Positions 43,565-54,414 of a stretch of 64,000 bases of DNA are shown here, one piece after another. The stretch's first letter is position 1. Each line of letters starts with the position of its first letter. The notes under the pieces were generated by a model, which did no database searches, was not told the DNA's origin, and was given only the letters and a program-made list of their open reading frames with translations. Source of the DNA: Adiantum capillus-veneris (Eukaryota > Streptophyta > Polypodiopsida > Polypodiales > Pteridaceae); contig CM043966.1 of assembly GCA_014529385.2 (NCBI GenBank), forward strand, positions 44,772,537 to 44,836,536, in the 5' to 3' direction. Both the position numbers and the translations under genes were made by a program.

Positions 43565-44777
43565 ACCCCTAGAAGTAGACAACATTCATTCAATCATGTC
43601 TACACCCATCCAATGCACTCTTACTTTGGGAGAATTGTTAAAACTCAGACCATACTTGTGGAATGATTTACAAAAAACCCTAGAGAAGGTGGGGATAACG
43701 GGGTCAATCTCAAAGAATTTGGAAAAATTGAAAAATGAAATGGAAAACAAAGAAATTTGATCAGTTCCTATGAACAAAGTCGGAGAATATCATGAAGGGG
43801 AAGAAGGAAACACCACCCTCCCAATGAAATATAATGACATTGAAACCATGGCAATACTGGATAGTGGAGCGGGCATAGCCATATCCACTAAAGCAGTATG
43901 GGAATTTTGGGGACAACCAGCCATCAAGCAAACTCCAATGAAATTGCAGTTGGCTGATGGACACATTGAGAGACCCTTAGGGCTGCTGGAAAAAGTGATA
44001 GTTAATTCTTGTGGATTTGAATATCAACACATTTTTTCCATAGTAGACTTTGGAAAAAAACTCAACTATGAAATCAAATTGGGAAGACCTTTCATGCGAC
44101 ATGTACAAATTTTCCAAGATTGGGGAAACAACTATCTGTACTTGAAGCAAGTGAGATCTATAACAAGAGTCAATCTAAAAGATCACACTTCTAGAGATGT
44201 CTTGAAAACACCCATCCAAGAGTTTGATTCAGTCTCTTCGGCTGAAACTAAACTCCCATCCTGGTTAAACAAAGACACTCCTATTTGTATGTGTGGAGCT
44301 TCAGAAAACGGAAGCTTAAGACGAGAAGAATGTATCCTAGAAAGGGACTGCACTCACGAAGCCTACGTATATGAACACTTTCTAGAGAATTTATTTGAGC
44401 CATTTGAGTGGACTCAAATTTTAGCAACAATGGATGTATGTGTGAATATGTCTATGCCTACTCAATTTTGCAATGAGGATGGCTACGACATAATTCCCAT
44501 CCAAATGATTTCAATCCTCAACATTGAAAACGAATATAAGGAACCCAAGGACTTAATGAAAGCTCAACAAGTCTTTTTAGACTTCTATTACGATGAAACT
44601 GATGAATTAGATGAACACTCAGCTACCTCAAAAGATTCGGGGTCAGAAAAAGAGGATACGAGAGCTAATTTACTCTTAAAAGGAGGGGAGGAAAAGTTTT
44701 TTAACTTTCCAAACCAGAAATCAAGAAGACAAAAATGGTATAGACGAAAGAGAGACACCAAAATTGTGAAAACATGA
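43565..44777 (+). CDS. Element P: first (canonical) aspartic protease and linker
   Basis: The frame 43770-44777 (335 residues) contains ETMAILDSGAGIAISTKAV with the catalytic Asp-Ser-Gly, QLADGHIERPLGLLEKVIV, and NYEIKLGRPFMRHV (L-G box). Residues from about 115 on form the linker to RT, with CMCGASENGSLRREECILE and an acidic segment. The active site is intact. The stretch 43565-43769 is related to E 20946-21120 but has a stop at 43757-43759. The homologous linker of E was the target of element A. Confidence 0.85.
44678..44696 (+). other. Internal purine tract, possible central PPT
   Basis: AAAAGGAGGGGAGGAAAAG lies between protease and RT. E has a purine-rich equivalent at 4698-4713 (minus strand). 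It could prime plus-strand DNA internally, but it also encodes a Lys/Gly/Glu-rich linker, which alone might explain it. Confidence 0.35.
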
Positions 44778-45321
44778 CCTATGCCATCAGTCTCTAGTAA
44801 AACAAAATTTCTAATGCAGATAGATGCTAATGATTGTGTCAAGGACAAAATAACTAGTAGATATCCTTCAAACAAAAACTCAGAAATGTCTCAGACATTG
44901 AGAAAAACAAGGGTACTCAAGAAAAATCATAGGATAAGAAACCACTGATGACTAGAGTCGAGCGGAAAAAGAAATATTAAGAGTTGAAAAACAAAGCTCT
45001 AAAGGAGATATACACAACCAAAATGGAAACCATGGAAGAGGATGGTAAGGATGTAATGCATGTTCCATCCCATTACAAAAAGTATACTCTATTAGGGAAC
45101 TACGGAAATAGGGCGAGTCTTACGAAGGACCTGAAAACGCTAAAAGGATAGAATTGGCTGAACCAGGAGAAGAGCCTAAACCTGCTTACATTGTGAATGA
45201 CCTAACAGAAAAAGAAGAAAAGCTTTTGCTGAGCTTGTTAAAATAATATTGAGATATCTTCGCATGGTCTTACAAGGATCTCAAGGGTGTTGATCCAGAA
45301 ATCTGTCAACATACCATACCC
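44778..45321 (+). pseudogene. Element P: protease-RT linker
   Basis: The linker is related to E 4408-4650 and contains several stops. It ends with YRDIFAW-type residues (here YxDIFAWSYKDLKGVD after a stop near 45243) leading into RT. Confidence 0.6.
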
Positions 45322-46502
45322 ATGAGAGATGATGAGAAACCAAGTAGACAGAGACCATACACGTATAACAAAACATTTGCCAAGAAGATAAAAGAAGAGA
45401 TTGAAAAACTAAAGGAAGTCGAATTCATTTATGAAATTCAACACACAGATTGGGTGTCTCCAATTGTGGTAGTACCCAAGAAGAATGGAAAATTACGAGT
45501 GTGTGTTAATCTCAAAAAGGTGAATGCAGCTACCATCAAAGACAACTTTCCTCTTCCATAGCTGAGCATGTTTTAGAACGAGTTGTAGGAAAAGAAGCTT
45601 ACAGCTTCTTAGACGGCTTTTTGGGATACAATCAACTTTTGGTTGACCCAAAATATCAGCACAAAACTGCTTTTGCAATAGAATGGGGCATATTTGCCTA
45701 TCGGGTTATGCCGTTTGGGTTAACTAATGCTCCAACCACATTTCAAAGGTTGATGAGCCATGCTTTCAAAGAATATCTTAGGAAATTCTTAGAAGTATAT
45801 ATAGATGATCTATGCGTACATTCATCAATCCGGGCTGATCATTTTGAACACCTCAAAAAGGTATTCAAAAAATATAGAATTTATAGGATTTGCTTAAATC
45901 GTGAAGAGTGCACATTCATGGGAAGACAAGGAAAAATTCTTGGACATATAATAGTGTCAAAAAATGGCATAGCTAATGATATTGAGAAGATTCATGTCAT
46001 TGTTGATTTTCCTAGACCAACAACAGTCAAGGGGGTACAACCCTTCATGGGACATTGTGGATATTACCGATGGTTCATCTACATGTACGCTATAATTGCA
46101 AAACCCATGTATAGCTTGATTACGCACTTTGAATGGACTGAGGCATGTGAAGAATCCTTCACGAAGCTTAAGCAAGCTCTCACCTCAGCTCAAATATTGA
46201 AAGCACCAGATTGGGATAAAGTATTCCACGTACATGTAGATGCTTCTAATTTTGGTATCGGTTGTATACTAGCTCAACCAAGAGATGGGAAAATTGACTT
46301 TCCTATTTCTTATGCTAGTCGACAATTGAACATGGTAGAAAAGAATTACACCACCAATGAAAGAGAAGGACTAGGAATGATCTATGCCTTTAAAAAGTAT
46401 AGACATTACCTATTAGCCAACAAGTTTGTGTTCTTTTTGGACCACCAAGCTTTGTTGTATTTGGTCAACAAGCCATGCAGCAGAGGGAGAATAGTGAGAT
46501 GA
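45322..46502 (+). pseudogene. Element P: reverse transcriptase and RNase H
   Basis: Two frames (45322-45561 and 45621-46502) overlap in homology and are separated by a frameshift near 45560. RT blocks: IVVVPKKNGKLRVCVNLKKV, GYNQLLVDPKYQHKTAF, YRVMPFGLTNAPTTFQRLM, and the catalytic VYIDDLCVHSS (YIDD intact). The connection FMGHCGYYRWFI leads to RNase H with HVDASNFGIGCILAQ, SYASRQLN, TNEREGLGMIYA, FFLDHQALLYLV, and RADHLSRI in the next frame: all four acidic residues are present. One frameshift and one stop (46501) are the main damage, so P decayed more recently here than E. Confidence 0.9.
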
Positions 46503-47000
46503 TTCATCATTCTTCTCGAATTTGATTTCACTGTGTTGTAAAAAAGGTACTACACATCAACGAGCAGATCATTTGTCAAGGATTGTTTCAGGGGAATCAC
46601 CTAAAGGGGTAGACGATGATCTACCAGATGCCTATTTGTTCTCTGTAGAAATGATACTTAGATGGTCGGAAAACATTATTTCATTAATGAAAATAGCTCA
46701 AGTGGATTCACAAATACCACTTCTATCACAATCCGATTAATCAAGCAATTGGCTATGTATCAATTACTAGCTGGAGGGCTATACAAAAGAAATCAAGATG
46801 GGATATTGCTCTTATGCATTAACCCCGAAGAAAAAGAACAGTACCTAAGTCAAGCACATGTTACCATAGTAGGACTTCACCTTGCGGAATTCCAAACTAT
46901 GCAACAAATCTTGAGACTTGGAGTATTTTGGCCGACTATGAGGAGAGATGTTTGATCTTTTGTAAAGGATTTCCCTCAATGTCAAAAAAAGACACCCGTA
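46503..47000 (+). pseudogene. Element P: RNase H end and first zinc-binding region
   Basis: 46522-46740 holds RADHLSRI and a tether. 46741-47000 reads YQLLAGGLYKRNQDGILLLC, EEKEQYLSQAHVTIVGLHLA, ILRLGVFWPTMRRDV and, after a stop, SFVKDFPQCQKK. This is an H2C2-like finger in which the first Cys of the pair is Phe; E keeps both Cys (KDCLQCK). It is distinct from the second finger 160 bp downstream. Confidence 0.65.
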
Positions 47001-47156
47001 TCTCATGTAACATTGTTTCAAATGTCACATGTTCCTAAGTGGAGTAATTATCGGGTTACTTACTTATCGAGCCGAACATTTCTTGAGGATATGAGTAAAC
47101 GCTAAAAAAGAGAAATTGAAATTGAAGCAAGAGACTATGCTCTTATTCGGAACCAG

Positions 47157-47369
47157 TTGTATCAGAGAGGTAAAGATCAACATTTGCGTCTTTGTGAAAA
47201 TGAAAACGAGTATATTCTGATTATAGAACAAGCACATGCTGGATTAGCTGGAGGTCACTTTTCTAGTGAGACCACCGCAAGAGAAATCTTGATGGCAGGC
47301 ATATGGTGGCCAACACTTTTTGCAGATGCCAAAGAATATGTTCGAAGATGTGATGCTTGTCAATAAGCA
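47157..47369 (+). pseudogene. Element P: second integrase zinc-binding domain
   Basis: LYQRGKDQHLRLCENENEYI leads into EQAHAGLAGGHFSSETTARE, GIWWPTLFADAKEYV and RRCDACQ: a full HX5-6H...CX2C integrase_H2C2 finger. A stop at 47364-47366 separates it from the catalytic core four bases later in the same frame. It helps multimerise integrase and bind LTR ends. Confidence 0.8.
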
Positions 47370-47372
47370 AAA

Positions 47373-48253
47373 ATGCCAACACAAGTAGATAGCATGCCCT
47401 TAAGACCAATGATGGGGACTAGAGATTTCGCAAAATGGAATATAGATTTTGTTGGACCAATACAACCACCTACTTATAGAACCCAGGCTCAATTTATTAT
47501 TGTAGCTACGAACTATTTGACCAAGTGGGATGAGGCTAAAGCAACTCAAAAGAATGATGCCAGAACCACTACTGCATTCTTATATGAGTATGTATTCACA
47601 AGATATGGACTGCCAATAGAGATTTTCAGTGATCGGGAAACTCATTTCCTCAATGAGGTAATAGAGGATTTACTTAACGATTTTATGGTCATCCATAACA
47701 AATCAGCTCCCTGTCACCACAAGCAAACAGACAAGCTGAATGGCATACGAGTAATTCTTAGCTTGGTGCTGACTAAAGTGGTTAGTTCAAGAAGGACAGA
47801 CTGGGAAATGAATCTCTATGTTGCTCTATGGGCTTATCAAGTTTCATTCAAAATAGCTCTAAATGCTATACCCTTTAACCTTGTTTATGGTCTTGATGCC
47901 ATACTGCCAATAGAATTTCTATTTTCGACATTAAGGGTAGCACAAATATTGAGTGGTCAGGACATGAATTGTCAAAAAGACTTGAAGATTTGGAAAAGCT
48001 AGACAAGCAAAGGCTAACTGCTGTATCTCAGATCTATGAACAAAAGCGGAAACAAAAACAATTTTTTGATTCCCACTTAATCACAAAGATCTTCAAAAAA
48101 GGGGACTTAGTTCTAATCTATTCCCTTAAGCAACACATTCCCAAGTTTAAGAAAAATGGAAACGGACCATTTATCATTGAAGATGTATCTCCAAGTGGAG
48201 CAGTAAAATTGTCCACCCTAGATGGTGAACCAATGGCTAATTGGATTAGTTGA
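47373..48253 (+). pseudogene. Element P: integrase core and GPY/F region
   Basis: 47373-48002 has KWNIDFVGPIQP (first Asp), FSDRETHFLNEVIED (second Asp), then SAPCHHKQTDKLNGI where E has SAPYHPQANGQVEHKN, so the catalytic Glu region is damaged. It ends with FNLVYGLDAILPIEF. After a frame change, 47969-48253 gives LEDLEKLDKQRLTAV, KKGDLVLIYSLKQHIPKFK, NGPFIIEDVSPSGAVKLST and PMANWIS, the GPY/F module. E lost the first Asp and P the Glu, so no integrase of this family in the window is functional. Confidence 0.85.
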
Positions 48254-48508
48254 TGTCGTTTAAAGAAATACAATTTTCCACTAACCAATGAATTGCTAGA
48301 GAGAATGCATGTAGCCAAACAAAGGAAGATCAAATGAAAGCAGGTTATTGATGAAGCCCAAGAGGAAGCTAGGATTCGGGTACTCAAGCGAAAAGCTGCT
48401 CTCAAGAATTAACAGATACTGATTCCCATCAACACTTTTGAAATAGATGATCGACAATGGGAATTAACTAAATACGCAGTTTCAATAGATGATGACTGGT
48501 TAGATGGA
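48254..48508 (+). pseudogene. Element P: integrase to second protease linker
   Basis: The reading continues past the stop as CRLKKYNFPLTNELLERMHV, a charged helix with AQEEARIRVLKRKAALKN, and then PINTFEIDDRQWELTKYAVS. The continuity across stops suggests that pol ran on into the next domain. Confidence 0.6.
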
Positions 48509-49014
48509 ATGGACCTGCGCATCAAAGTACAACTCAACAATCATAGCACCAATGCTTTGGTTGACACAAGAGCTAGAGTAAATGCAGTCAGTTATTCCAC
48601 ATAAAAGAAGGAAACAAGTCAAGCATTGACGGAAGGAATAGCGACAATCAAAGGATGCAACAAGAACCCAACTCCAACATTAAATGTAGTCAACTTGAAC
48701 GTGATAGTACATGGATGTTCATGTCCTGATCAGTTTGTATGCTTACTAGATGAACACATGAATGAGATGATGATTCTTGGAATTCCCTGGATGCGTACAT
48801 ACAAAGCAGTACCAGATTGGGATACGAATCAACTAAAGCTATCACCTAAAGGAGGGCAACTCATTGTCCCAATTGCACCGAGCAAGAGGAATGGAAAAGA
48901 AGCAATCAACAGACCAATCCACAAAGTCAATCTTCTCCATCCCCTCGACAATCAAATGCTACATATAGCATGCAAGGAGTCAGGAAATTTGGGTACCAAA
49001 ATCACAGCTTAAGG
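48509..49014 (+). pseudogene. Element P: post-integrase retropepsin-like domain
   Basis: Reading through a stop near 48601, the sequence gives VQLNNHSTNALVDTRARVNA, VSYST, ATIKGCNKNPTPTLNVVNLN, VIVHGCSCPDQFVCLLDEHM and MMILGIPWMRTYKAVPDWDT. The layout is that of a retropepsin: Asp-Thr plus a hydrophobic strand, a beta-rich middle, and I-L-G-x-x-W. Arg replaces Gly after Asp-Thr. E has Asp-Ile-Cys at the same site; both differ from a codon for Gly by one base, so an ancestral D-T-G is plausible. It lies outside the gag-PR-RT-RH-IN order of ordinary Ty3 elements. Confidence 0.7.
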
Positions 49015-49614
49015 ATAAACCGATTCAGATCTGGGTGCCTAAACCTTCACCATCGACGAAACAAAAGAAGGTTCCAAGGGTTCGAACACAGAGACGAGCA
49101 TCTCCGAGAAAGGAACCTAACATGGAAATGGTTTGGAAGAAAAAGGAGGACTTATCTTCTTCACAACCCGCGAAACCAATCAAGCAATGGCAAGTTAAGT
49201 CTCAACAGACTCCACCACACCATGCAGCACCACGCCGACCAAATTACCAATGGTGAGAAAAAGCTCGACAATAGTCAAAAGTGCTACCAACACCTCAAGC
49301 AATCAGTGTGCTAAAGCATCCTGATGGTACAATCAAACAGAGAGCACACAAACTACGATATTTTCTCTTTGGAAGACATCAGCAGCAAACCTCGACATTG
49401 AAAACCCTTGAGTTAATTACTCAAGACCCAACTCTTGCACAATATATTGGTTTGAATTGCATTGATCTTCATATCATGGTAGATCCAACCACAACTATGC
49501 ATCGACACGGTTGTTCAACCCATGCACAGAGTCGTCTCGGAGTACGCTATCTAGGAGGGGTGGAAGGGCACTAAGAACTAAGTACTAAGTACTACGTAAT
49601 TAAGGGCAATGTTT
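49015..49614 (+). pseudogene. Element P: basic C-terminal tail
   Basis: 49017-49258 reads PIQIWVPKPSPSTKQKKVPR and MEMVWKKKEDL, Lys/Pro/Gln-rich and likely disordered. B has IWVPKP and VWQKKP in the same order (30150-30720). A further frame, 49281-49574, has no recognised content and may be decayed 3' sequence. Confidence 0.5.
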
Positions 49615-49630
49615 GAAGAGGGAGGAAAAC
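49615..49630 (+). other. Candidate polypurine tract of element P
   Basis: GAAGAGGGAGGAAAAC lies downstream of the coding region. The sequence after it (TGTTGACGTG at 49637) does not match the 5' LTR of P, so either the 3' LTR was replaced or this tract is incidental. Confidence 0.4.
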
Positions 49631-49636
49631 GTTCTA

Positions 49637-51040
49637 TGTTGACGTGTGATTTTTTTACAAAATTACCTAATAACCCTTATAATTCATTACCAAGGGAAAA
49701 TTCAAATAATTCATCACCAAGGAAAACTTCACAGATAATATCTCCCCGATGAGTGTAACTAGTGTATATACTATCAGAAAATCATCAAAACTAGTCCTTT
49801 TTTGAGTATTTTTCATCATTTTTGTTGATAACGAGGCTTAAAAATAGAGAAATACAACAAAAAACAATAAAGCTAGGTTTTTCAAGGGATTTTCTTAATT
49901 ATTGAATTTTTACTTTACTTTTTTAGAGAATTTTTCTATTTTCTTTGATTTTTTCAAATAAACAAGTCAAAAATTAATAATAAATAACAGGGAAGCTCAG
50001 ATGGAAAAATGGAAGACACGATGGTGATCAGAAAGACAAGGTGGAAAAGTACAAAAAACTTCAATGAAATCAGAAGATGGAAGCGGGAAGCATAAATTAG
50101 GTGGCATGCCTACTTTTGCAAAATTCTTGCAGAATGAGCTACAGGAATCCGATCAGGGAAATTTTTGAGTCTAACATAGATTTCACAGCCTAGTAGGACT
50201 AACGGGGGAATCTGGGGAAAATTGGTTTGGGAAGTCCGGGTATAGATATCCAAGGTAGGCTAAAACCACCTCATTTCCACTTGGAGCCTTTGCAGAGAGA
50301 GATTTTGGCCTCTTTCGTGCGACTTTTCTGGAGCCCACAATTGACCATTTTCAACGCCGCCTCACACGAGACATGAGAGGTAAGCTTTACTTGACAATGA
50401 TCCATTTTTTACGGCGAGTAGCTAGTCTAAAGCCCTAGAAAAAACCCTAGAAACCGAGCAGTGCACGAAGACCTACGACCTAAAACTAACCATAGCCGCC
50501 TGCCAGCTTGACCAAACCGGATAGGATTCGAACCATAGCATGCCCTAACATAATAGAACCTTTCTATACCATCAAATGACCATTTGACTGGGGCAAGGGG
50601 GTCCGGTCCCTAGTAGAAAAGTTAGGTTTTTGGCAAATGCCAGAATTCCGATCTGACTCCACAGATGGCTTGCTAATGAGATCCATATACAATGCATATG
50701 ATTGGTTTGGTGAAATCCATCAAGCAAAGCCCTCGAAAAGAAAAAAATGGCTCGAAGGTTACAAAGCGTCAAATTTGACATACAGGGTCAATTGACTCCA
50801 AATGAGCTAGAATGGACAGATTGCTTCATGACTATGTTGCGGACAAGTCCAAAATTTCAAAGTTGACCGACCAACCCAATAGATAGAGTAGTCACAAGAA
50901 ACGGTGATTTCAGAGTCGGCAGAATACAAAGTGATGTCGGCATGAAAAAACTTGACCAAATTCAATTTAGGACTTGTATTAGGTGTATGAAACATGTCTA
51001 GGTCAAAATTTGTAGGTTTTGTAAAGTTTTTGTCATTGTT
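49637..51040. other. Unassigned stretch between P and leader F
   Basis: AT-rich on the left, more mixed in the middle, with no credible ORF. It should contain the end of P and the start of the element carrying leader F, but I could identify neither an LTR end nor a PBS. Confidence 0.3.
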
Positions 51041-51829
51041 GTAAATAATTGCGATTATTTACTTTTGTATCATTTTTGCTTGGAAATTGTCAAATCACCT
51101 CACCTATCATGTGTACACATCTATCACATGCCAAAAATCAAGTATGAGCCAAAATAACAACCCATTACTTGTAAAATTGCCAAAAACCGTAAAGAAGTCT
51201 TTGCAAGCCAAAATTTGGGTTATGGACCACATTTCTTGATCCAAATCACTTCATATCTCATACCCAAGGTCCCTACAATGCCTAGAACCAATTTGTACCA
51301 AAAAATGTCAATTTTGGAAGAAAAGTTAATAGTTACGATTATTTACTTTCTGGTCAAATTTGGGGAATTTGGATATTTTGTCATCATACATCCAAATTAC
51401 ATGATGTGTTAAGCCCACTAGCTAATTTTGAATCAATTTGGAGTTCAAAATTTTAAATTTTCTTTATATCTACTGTTTCAAAGACCTAAAGCCAAAATAT
51501 GGTACCATTTTCACCCTGTGCATCCAAATGAGCCCATATTTCACTCAGAGCATGTATTTGGTACATACTTCAAGCCTATAAAGCCAGGTTTGCAAAAAGT
51601 TGAAAATTTTTCTCAGCTGTGTAAATAATCACGATTATTTACTTTGCTTGCAAATTTTTGTTTTGACCATACAATTTTGTTCCTTGCATGTTTTTATGCA
51701 TCTTTCATTGTTCAAAAATTGATTTGAAACAAATTGGACCAAATTGTCAGTATTTCAGTCTAAAAGGACATTTCAGAGAAAATTCCAATAAATCTGTAAA
51801 CTTTGCACTCTATTCGTTGAACAAGAGCA
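51041..51829 (+). other. Element F: leader with palindrome array
   Basis: Near-palindromes of the same type as in E, P and B start at 51041, 51325 and 51621, with spacings of 284 and 296 bp. The sequence between them has the same style of words (CCAAATT, AAATTTGG) but is more diverged. It is followed not by a gag like that of P but by gene F. Confidence 0.7.
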
Positions 51830-54016
51830 ATGCAAGCAACAGAGAGGGCCAAGAAGAAGCTAAACCAAAAAGAAAAACTACAAGAACTACCCGCATATCA
51901 ACTAGACCCCGAGTCAGTCAAAGCAGCAAAGGCATCCTACCTTTCCAGAGAACAGTTAGAAGAGAAACACACTACGGTCTTCATTGGCAGGTTCAAGAGT
52001 GAAGAGGGGCATCAGGTGTAGTTGCAACTCCTACCCAAAGAAGTCTATGATGTAGCTGCCAAGCCAGAGACAAAAGAGGCTAACCGCAGGTTGGGGCTGA
52101 GGCATTTCTACAAACAAGAGCCTTGCGGAGTGGATTTTCAGAAATCTTATGAGTTTCTATCCACTATCAAAGAAGACGGAACCGCATAGAAATCCGACAC
52201 GCAAGGGAACAAGGTCGAGGTAGTGATCACTAAAGAGATAGTGGCAGAGGCACTTAGACTGCCCACAGAAGGAATGACCATGCGAGCAAGAGATAGGAAA
52301 ATCGCAGGCACATTTACCAAAGAGATAGCCACGCCTTCATTCACCGATCTTATCCATAAACATGTGGAAGATCCAGCCCGTTTGTACCACCAACACTTTC
52401 ATTTTCTTGCAAAAAGGCCACCAAGGTACACTACACCAAATCACACCGTGGCCACCACATTCACTCAGGTTCTCAAGTCGACAACAAGACAGCTCGTGGA
52501 CCACGTGCAATATGTCTTGACAACCTTGAAGGACACCAAGAAGGAAGGTAAAATCACGTACTTGGGTTCACCAGAGGTCTTTACTCGAATAGCATATCAT
52601 GCCATCGCATGGCCGACAACCTACTGCTTGCCCCTGATCAGAATACATGGATATTGGCAGTACAACCCTCTCTAAGAGCTAAAAGGTCAGGTAAAAGATC
52701 ATATAAATTTGATGATGAGTCAGCTGATAGCTCACCGGAACCGCACAACAGCGAGAGCACTGACAACGAAGAAAAGAGAGCTCGCAGAGAAGAGATGAAA
52801 AGGAAAGTTGTGGCCACACACCAAGAAGAGCCAACTCAAAAACAAGTGCTCTTTGAAAGAGAGAAATAGGCGTACCAGCGTAGTAGGCAAGCCCAAGGGA
52901 AGGACCCAAAAAAATGGGTACCTGCAAGACTGAAAGGCCCTTGAACAAAGCATCATACAAGAAAAGAGGCGGATGATCCAACGGAGCATTTAGAAAGAAT
53001 GTACCAAGAGGCTGAAGCTCTAAAGCTGAAGGAGGCAGAAGAAGCTGCAAAGAAAGCCAAGGAAGCGGATGACCAAAGGCAAGCCGAGGAAATGGCTAGC
53101 CAAGAGCAAAGTCATGGATCTCCCCGACCCACCTCACCGCCTACTACAGAACAACAAGACCATCCCATGCCTAGCCCGCCACCATTACTTGCAAGCAAAG
53201 ACACCAATGAAGTGGAGCCTGAGAAAGAGAAACAAACGGAATCTACACAAGAGGTTGACCACCCCGACGGACAAAAAGAAAAAGAAGCCGAGCCAAAACA
53301 AGAGAAGGCAGCAGAAGATACTCAAAAGCCAGAAGAGGAAAAGGCAAGTAGATTTGAACAAGAGACAGATAAAGAAGCAGATGCGGAAAAAGAGTCTACC
53401 CCCTGCACATGAGACAGAACCTGAGCCAGAGAAAGAAGAAAGGCCGGCACCTGAAGAGACAACAAGATTTGAGACAACACCCTCTCCCTCTACTCAGCCA
53501 AAAACTGCCGAGGCATCAAAGCCTCAGGATACCCAAGAAGAAGACCGACCATCTACCTCTACACAAGAACCACCACCAGCAGTTACAACGTAGCAAGAAG
53601 GCACACACGAGGCTGTAGGCGCATCCCAGCTGGCAAGACAGGAGGAGTGGAAGTCAAACGATGAAGGAATAGTACAGGTCAATGAATATGCATGGCAGAT
53701 GCAGGAAATGACGAAGAGACTCCGCTCAACAACACTAAATCGTAGCACCAGGGCCAAAGAACTTGAGATGGTGATCGACGCTCTCCAAGGAGAGGTAGAA
53801 GACAGGATGTCTGTCATCACTGATCTTCAAAGGCAGGTGCAAGAGCTGAAGGCCGAAGCGGAACAACATCAATTGGCGAGAGATAGACAACAAAAAGAAA
53901 TGGAGGAGTTAGGTGATCTACTCACTAAACTTTTCGATGCCTGTAAAGCAAAAGATGAGCAGCTGATAGAAGTTACAAATGAACTTCTTACGACATCTCT
54001 ATCAGCTCTCAACTAA
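51830..54016 (+). pseudogene. Gene F: globular head, charged region and coiled coil
   Basis: The consecutive frames 51830-52021, about 52022-52190, 52223-52675, 52999-53412, 53409-53593 and 53699-54016 read as one protein broken by stops and shifts. The N-terminal part contains LREQLEEKHTTVFIGRF-like residues (SREQLEEKHTTVFIGRF), GVDFQKSYEFLSTIKEDGTA and TKEIVAEALRLPTEGMTMRA, then YLGSPEVFTRIAYHAIAWPT. This recalls, in pattern only, the N-terminal domain of ORFs carried by some plant retrotransposons. A Lys/Glu/Pro-rich disordered middle and a clear coiled coil (MVIDALQGEVEDRMSVITDL and onward) follow. Function unknown. Confidence 0.5.
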
Positions 54017-54033
54017 AAGGAAAAGGCAAAGCT

Positions 54034-54414
54034 TTTTAGTGGGGATCCGCTCAACAGCACAGTTTCGATACGCTCAAGGATGCATTAGCTACAACTCCCA
54101 TACTAGCTATTGTAGATCCTCTGAAACCATTCGTTTTGGAAACGGATGCCAATGATCGTGCTATTGGAGCAGTCGTGTTACAAGACGGACGGCCAATTGC
54201 ATTTGAAAGCAAGAAGCTGGATGCAGCTCAGCAGAACTACTCTACTTATGAGCACGAACTCTATGCAATAGTGTCTGTCTTAAAAACATGGCAGCATTAT
54301 CTGTATGGTGCTCAATTTGAAATTGTGTTTGACCATGAAAGCATCAAATGGTTTACACAACAAACAGATTTGAAGGGTCAAAAATCCAGGTGGGCCAAGA
54401 TTATTCAGGAATAG
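54034..54414 (+). pseudogene. Chromovirus: RNase H domain, 5'-truncated element
   Basis: Reading starts near 54037 with WGSAQQHSFDTLKDALATTP, PFVLETDANDRAIGAVVLQD (first Asp), FESKKLDAAQQNYSTYEHEL (Glu), and IVFDHESIKWFTQQ (Asp). It is a Ty3 RNase H of a different lineage from E/P. No RT precedes it: the element starts here, joined to gene F within about 20 bases. A stop follows at 54412. Confidence 0.85.

Noticed and set aside
52999-53593. Host Lys/Glu-rich nuclear protein gene
   Set aside because: The frame is one of several broken pieces of a longer reading behind a retroelement leader, with no intron-exon pattern.
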